From positions 1-7,931 of the forward strand of contig NIUZ01000068.1 of the NCBI GenBank assembly GCA_002254285.1: 7,931 nucleotides of DNA, read 5' to 3'. The stretch is from Bacteroidetes bacterium 4572_112 (GTDB lineage: Bacteria; Bacteroidota; Bacteroidia; Bacteroidales; UBA1556). The position numbers and the translations under genes are program-made. Position 1 is the first letter of the stretch. Each line of letters opens with the position of its first letter. Of this stretch, positions 6,381-7,931 are shown in pieces. The notes below the pieces were generated by a model. It was not told where the DNA came from. It searched no databases and saw only the letters and a list, made by a program, of their open reading frames with translations.

Positions 6381-6851
6381 ATGGAATCAATAGAGCAATT
6401 ATATAATCGAGCAAAAAGGACTTATATTATAAGACTTACACTCTTTACAATAATTCCATATTCTTTATTGACATTCTCAATCTCATATTTATTTTTGAAT
6501 ACAGAAATAGCAACTATAAATATACTATTAAGAGCTTTTATATCATCTATTGGTACAGGGATATTAATGAGTTTCATAATAATGATTACCGTTTTCAAGA
6601 AATCTAAAGTATTAAAACACTTTAATATACTATACAAACCATATGCTAATATTGATAGGTCTTTACTCCTATTACTCTCATTTTATCTAATACAAAACAA
6701 GAAGGTTTACCGCCTCGAAAAACCACATTATTTTAATAAACAAATGCGTTTTTTGAGCAAATCGTTTGGCATTTTGTATAATAAAGATACTGACGAAGAT
6801 ATAGTAAAGGAGATATTGATATTTAGTAAAAACACTAACTTTGAAGAATAA
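6381..6851 (+). CDS. Small membrane protein of unknown function
   Basis: The 156-residue protein begins with a short polar segment (1-15). Two hydrophobic helices follow, at about 16-39 and 48-72, then a basic loop (KKSKVLKH, 73-80) and a C-terminal domain of about 80 residues with a further hydrophobic stretch at 94-104. The positive-inside rule suggests both ends are cytoplasmic. I recognise no family. Its TAA is directly followed by the ATG of the thioesterase gene with no gap, so the two are translationally coupled and may act together, for example by holding the thioesterase near the membrane; that role is inference. The ATG at 6381 gives a sensible N-terminus; no earlier in-frame start was favoured. 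An inverted repeat lies directly upstream. Confidence 0.75.
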   Translation: MESIEQLYNRAKRTYIIRLTLFTIIPYSLLTFSISYLFLNTEIATINILLRAFISSIGTGILMSFIIMITVFKKSKVLKHFNILYKPYANIDRSLLLLLSFYLIQNKKVYRLEKPHYFNKQMRFLSKSFGILYNKDTDEDIVKEILIFSKNTNFEE

Positions 6852-7370
6852 ATGACAGACTCACAAATTGAAGAAAAATTACAAGCAGAAGAAGGTTTCA
6901 AAGAAATTAAATTCCCAAAGCAATACGGTATTGGACGCTCCTATGTTGGTGGTGACACTGACAAGAATCGACTTATAGTAAGATATTTTATACGTAAAAG
7001 TGATAAAAGATTCTTTGCCAAGGTGTTTTTTGGAGCAATGGCACAAGGTCCTCCTTTTCATGCTCACGGTGGGAGTCAAGCTGCTGTGCTTGACGAAGCA
7101 ATGGGATTGGCAGCGTGGGTTGCCGACAAATCAGTAGTGGCCGCAAGCATAACTATAGAATATGTGAAGATGCTAAAACTATTGCAAGTTACTAGAGTAG
7201 AAACTTGGATTGATAGAATTGATGGGCGCAAAATTTGGATGAAAGCTGAACTTAAAGATGAAACTGGAATTGTATATTCTAGAGGCACAGGCTTATATAT
7301 TGCTCTCCCTGAAGAAAAAATCGACAAAAATGGCTTTCACCATGAACTTAGAGCACAGGTTGATGAGTAA
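6852..7370 (+). CDS. PaaI-like hotdog-fold acyl-CoA thioesterase
   Basis: The 172-residue protein carries the 4HBT/PaaI hotdog signature HAHGGSQAAVLDEAMGLAAW (70-89): HGG at 72-74, then the acidic Asp81-Glu82 on the central helix, which in this family activates water to cleave the thioester. The following strands (SITIEYVKMLKLLQVTRVET, then KIWMKAELKDETGIVYSRGTGL) match the usual hotdog sheet. Such enzymes hydrolyse acyl- or aryl-CoA thioesters in the cytoplasm and work as dimers or tetramers. The N-terminal 50 residues are longer than in minimal PaaI proteins, which places it with the larger PaaI-family thioesterases. Its ATG directly abuts the stop of the membrane-protein gene, so translation is coupled. 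The substrate cannot be read from sequence. Confidence 0.9.
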   Translation: MTDSQIEEKLQAEEGFKEIKFPKQYGIGRSYVGGDTDKNRLIVRYFIRKSDKRFFAKVFFGAMAQGPPFHAHGGSQAAVLDEAMGLAAWVADKSVVAASITIEYVKMLKLLQVTRVETWIDRIDGRKIWMKAELKDETGIVYSRGTGLYIALPEEKIDKNGFHHELRAQVDE

Positions 7371-7455
7371 TTGTTAATTATTAATGGTTAATTATTCAAT
7401 GGTGCAATGGTGTAATGGTTTAACAATTTAGCATTTTAACACTTTAGCATTTTAA
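7371..7455. repeat. Degenerate AT-rich short repeats after the thioesterase gene
   Basis: AATGGT occurs at 7383, 7398, 7406 and 7414, the last three at 8-bp spacing. TTTAGCATTTTAA occurs at 7427-7439 and again at 7443-7455, a 16-bp period. These low-complexity direct repeats run straight into the 38-bp tandem repeat, and the spacer contains no gene. Confidence 0.7.
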
Positions 7456-7561
7456 TAATTTAACTCCCGATTACTATCGGGATAGAATTTTAATAATTTA
7501 ACTCCCGATTACTATCGGGATAGCACTTTAGTAATTTATCTCCCGATTACTATCAGTATAA
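7450..7561. repeat. Three-copy 38-bp tandem repeat with internal hairpins
   Basis: A 36-bp sequence at 7450-7485 recurs identically at 7488-7523, and a third, diverged copy lies at 7526-7561; the period is exactly 38 bp. Copies 1 and 2 each contain TCCCGAT-TACT-ATCGGGA, a perfect 7-bp hairpin (7465-7482 and 7503-7520). In copy 3 the right arm is ATCAGTA, so the hairpin is broken. No T-tract follows, so these are not intrinsic terminators. The units resemble repetitive extragenic palindromes. The array ends 11 bp before the start codon of the next gene. Confidence 0.9.
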
Positions 7562-7571
7562 CATTTACACA

Positions 7572-7782
7572 ATGAACGTAGAAGAAATTAGAGAGTATTT
7601 TTTGAGCAAGAAAGCAGCAACAGAAAGTACGCCTTTTGATGATGTGACTTTAGTTTTTAAGGTGCAGAATAAGATGTTCGGTTTATTGCCTTTAGACTCA
7701 GCCATGGAGGGAAATATGAGCATTACAGTCAAATGTGATCCCGAAAAAGCGATTAAACTTCGTGAGGATTTTCACTTTGTAA
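7572..7782 (+). pseudogene. MmcQ/YjbR-family (DUF419) gene disrupted by an IS66 element
   Basis: From the ATG at 7572 the first 70 residues match the start of MmcQ/YjbR proteins: MNVEEIREYFLSKKAATEST, then PFDDVTLVFKVQNKMFGLL (21-39) and VKCDPEKAIKLREDFHFV (53-70). Complete members are about 115-120 residues and continue with a G-Y-H-M-N-K-K-H-W-like block, which is absent here. Instead the frame enters the terminal repeat of an IS66-family element at 7783 and stops at 7811 after nine unrelated residues. The family has a double-wing fold and a presumed but unproven DNA-binding role. The missing third should lie beyond the far end of the IS, outside the window. The gene is probably inactive, unless the truncated product folds. 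Confidence 0.85.
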
Positions 7783-7931
7783 GTAAGCGTACGGCGAAGT
7801 GCATATTGTGAGGTTTCCCAAATCTTCTGATTTTTGTTGCTCAAATATAAAAGCAATAATTATGTTAGGATTAGGGACAGAACACACATACTACTATTAT
7901 TTATCAGCAGTAGATATGCGCAAAGGATTTA
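7783..7931 (+). mobile_element. IS66-family insertion sequence, left end (runs off window)
   Basis: The element begins with GTAAGCGTACGGCGAAGTGC at 7783, the GTAA start typical of IS66 terminal inverted repeats. This is exactly where the MmcQ-like frame loses similarity. The start of tnpB follows 79 bp later. IS66 elements make 8-bp target duplications, so the left copy should be CTTTGTAA (7775-7782). There is no room for tnpA between the end and tnpB, so this is a tnpA-less version. The right end is not in the window. Confidence 0.85.
7862..7931 (+). CDS. tnpB: IS66 family accessory protein TnpB (5' end only)
   Basis: The frame from ATG 7862 reads MLGLGTEHTYYYYLSAVDMR then KGF and runs off the window edge after 23 codons. 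The pattern of a short aromatic stretch followed by D-M-R-K-G/S-F is the N-terminal signature of the IS66 TnpB (IS66 Orf2) accessory protein, normally about 115 residues. TnpB is required with the TnpC transposase for IS66 transposition, though its exact role is not settled. Its place just inside the element end, with TnpC expected downstream, fits the family layout. Confidence 0.85.
   Translation, partial: MLGLGTEHTYYYYLSAVDMRKGF

Noticed and set aside
7371..7387. Rex operator near TTGTTAATTATTAATGG
   Set aside because: Only the left half-site TTGTTAA fits. The right half does not match TTAACAA, and the site lies downstream of a gene in low-complexity sequence.
7450..7561. CRISPR array
   Set aside because: The 38-bp units are contiguous with no unique spacers and there are no cas genes.
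7782..7811. Native C-terminus SKRTAKCIL of the MmcQ-like protein
   Set aside because: These codons are read from the terminal repeat of the IS66 element, so they are an insertion artefact.

Overview
The window comes from an AT-rich member of the Bacteroidota, most likely class Bacteroidia. The evidence is the protein content (a TonB-dependent receptor with an N-terminal carboxypeptidase-regulatory-like domain, relaxed-lipobox lipoproteins, a short outer-membrane beta-barrel protein, Rex, a Bacteroidota-style LolC/E permease, an IS66 element) and promoter-like octamers matching the Bacteroidota -7 consensus TAnnTTTG. No ribosomal RNA or tRNA gene is visible, so the genus cannot be named.

Layout, left to right. 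Positions 1-778 hold two tandem paralogous genes for small cell-envelope proteins (the first cut by the window edge), closed by an intrinsic terminator. A promoter then drives an FtsX/LolC-E-type ABC permease followed closely by an outer-membrane beta-barrel protein. The redox-sensing repressor Rex comes next, with its own promoter and two inverted repeats around the transcription start. A strong hairpin shared with the convergent downstream gene ends rex. The minus strand from 5941 to 3680 encodes a complete orphan TonB-dependent receptor.

The 439 bases between the receptor and the next plus-strand gene are the least explained part of the window. They hold a minus-strand -7 element about 350 nt from the receptor start, several nested hairpins, a near-perfect 25-bp palindrome beside a second possible promoter, and an unassigned 59-codon ORF. 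This looks like a long regulated leader, but it matches no riboswitch class I can recognise.

On the plus strand, a small two-helix membrane protein abuts a PaaI-like hotdog thioesterase (stop and start codons adjacent). Then comes a repeat-rich spacer with a 38-bp tandem repeat whose units contain perfect hairpins, and an MmcQ/YjbR-family gene broken after codon 70 by an IS66-family element that runs off the right edge.

Functionally the window is a set of envelope genes (lipoproteins, permease, beta-barrel, receptor) interleaved with a redox regulator and a small acyl-CoA thioesterase unit. No biosynthetic, defence or CRISPR system is visible.
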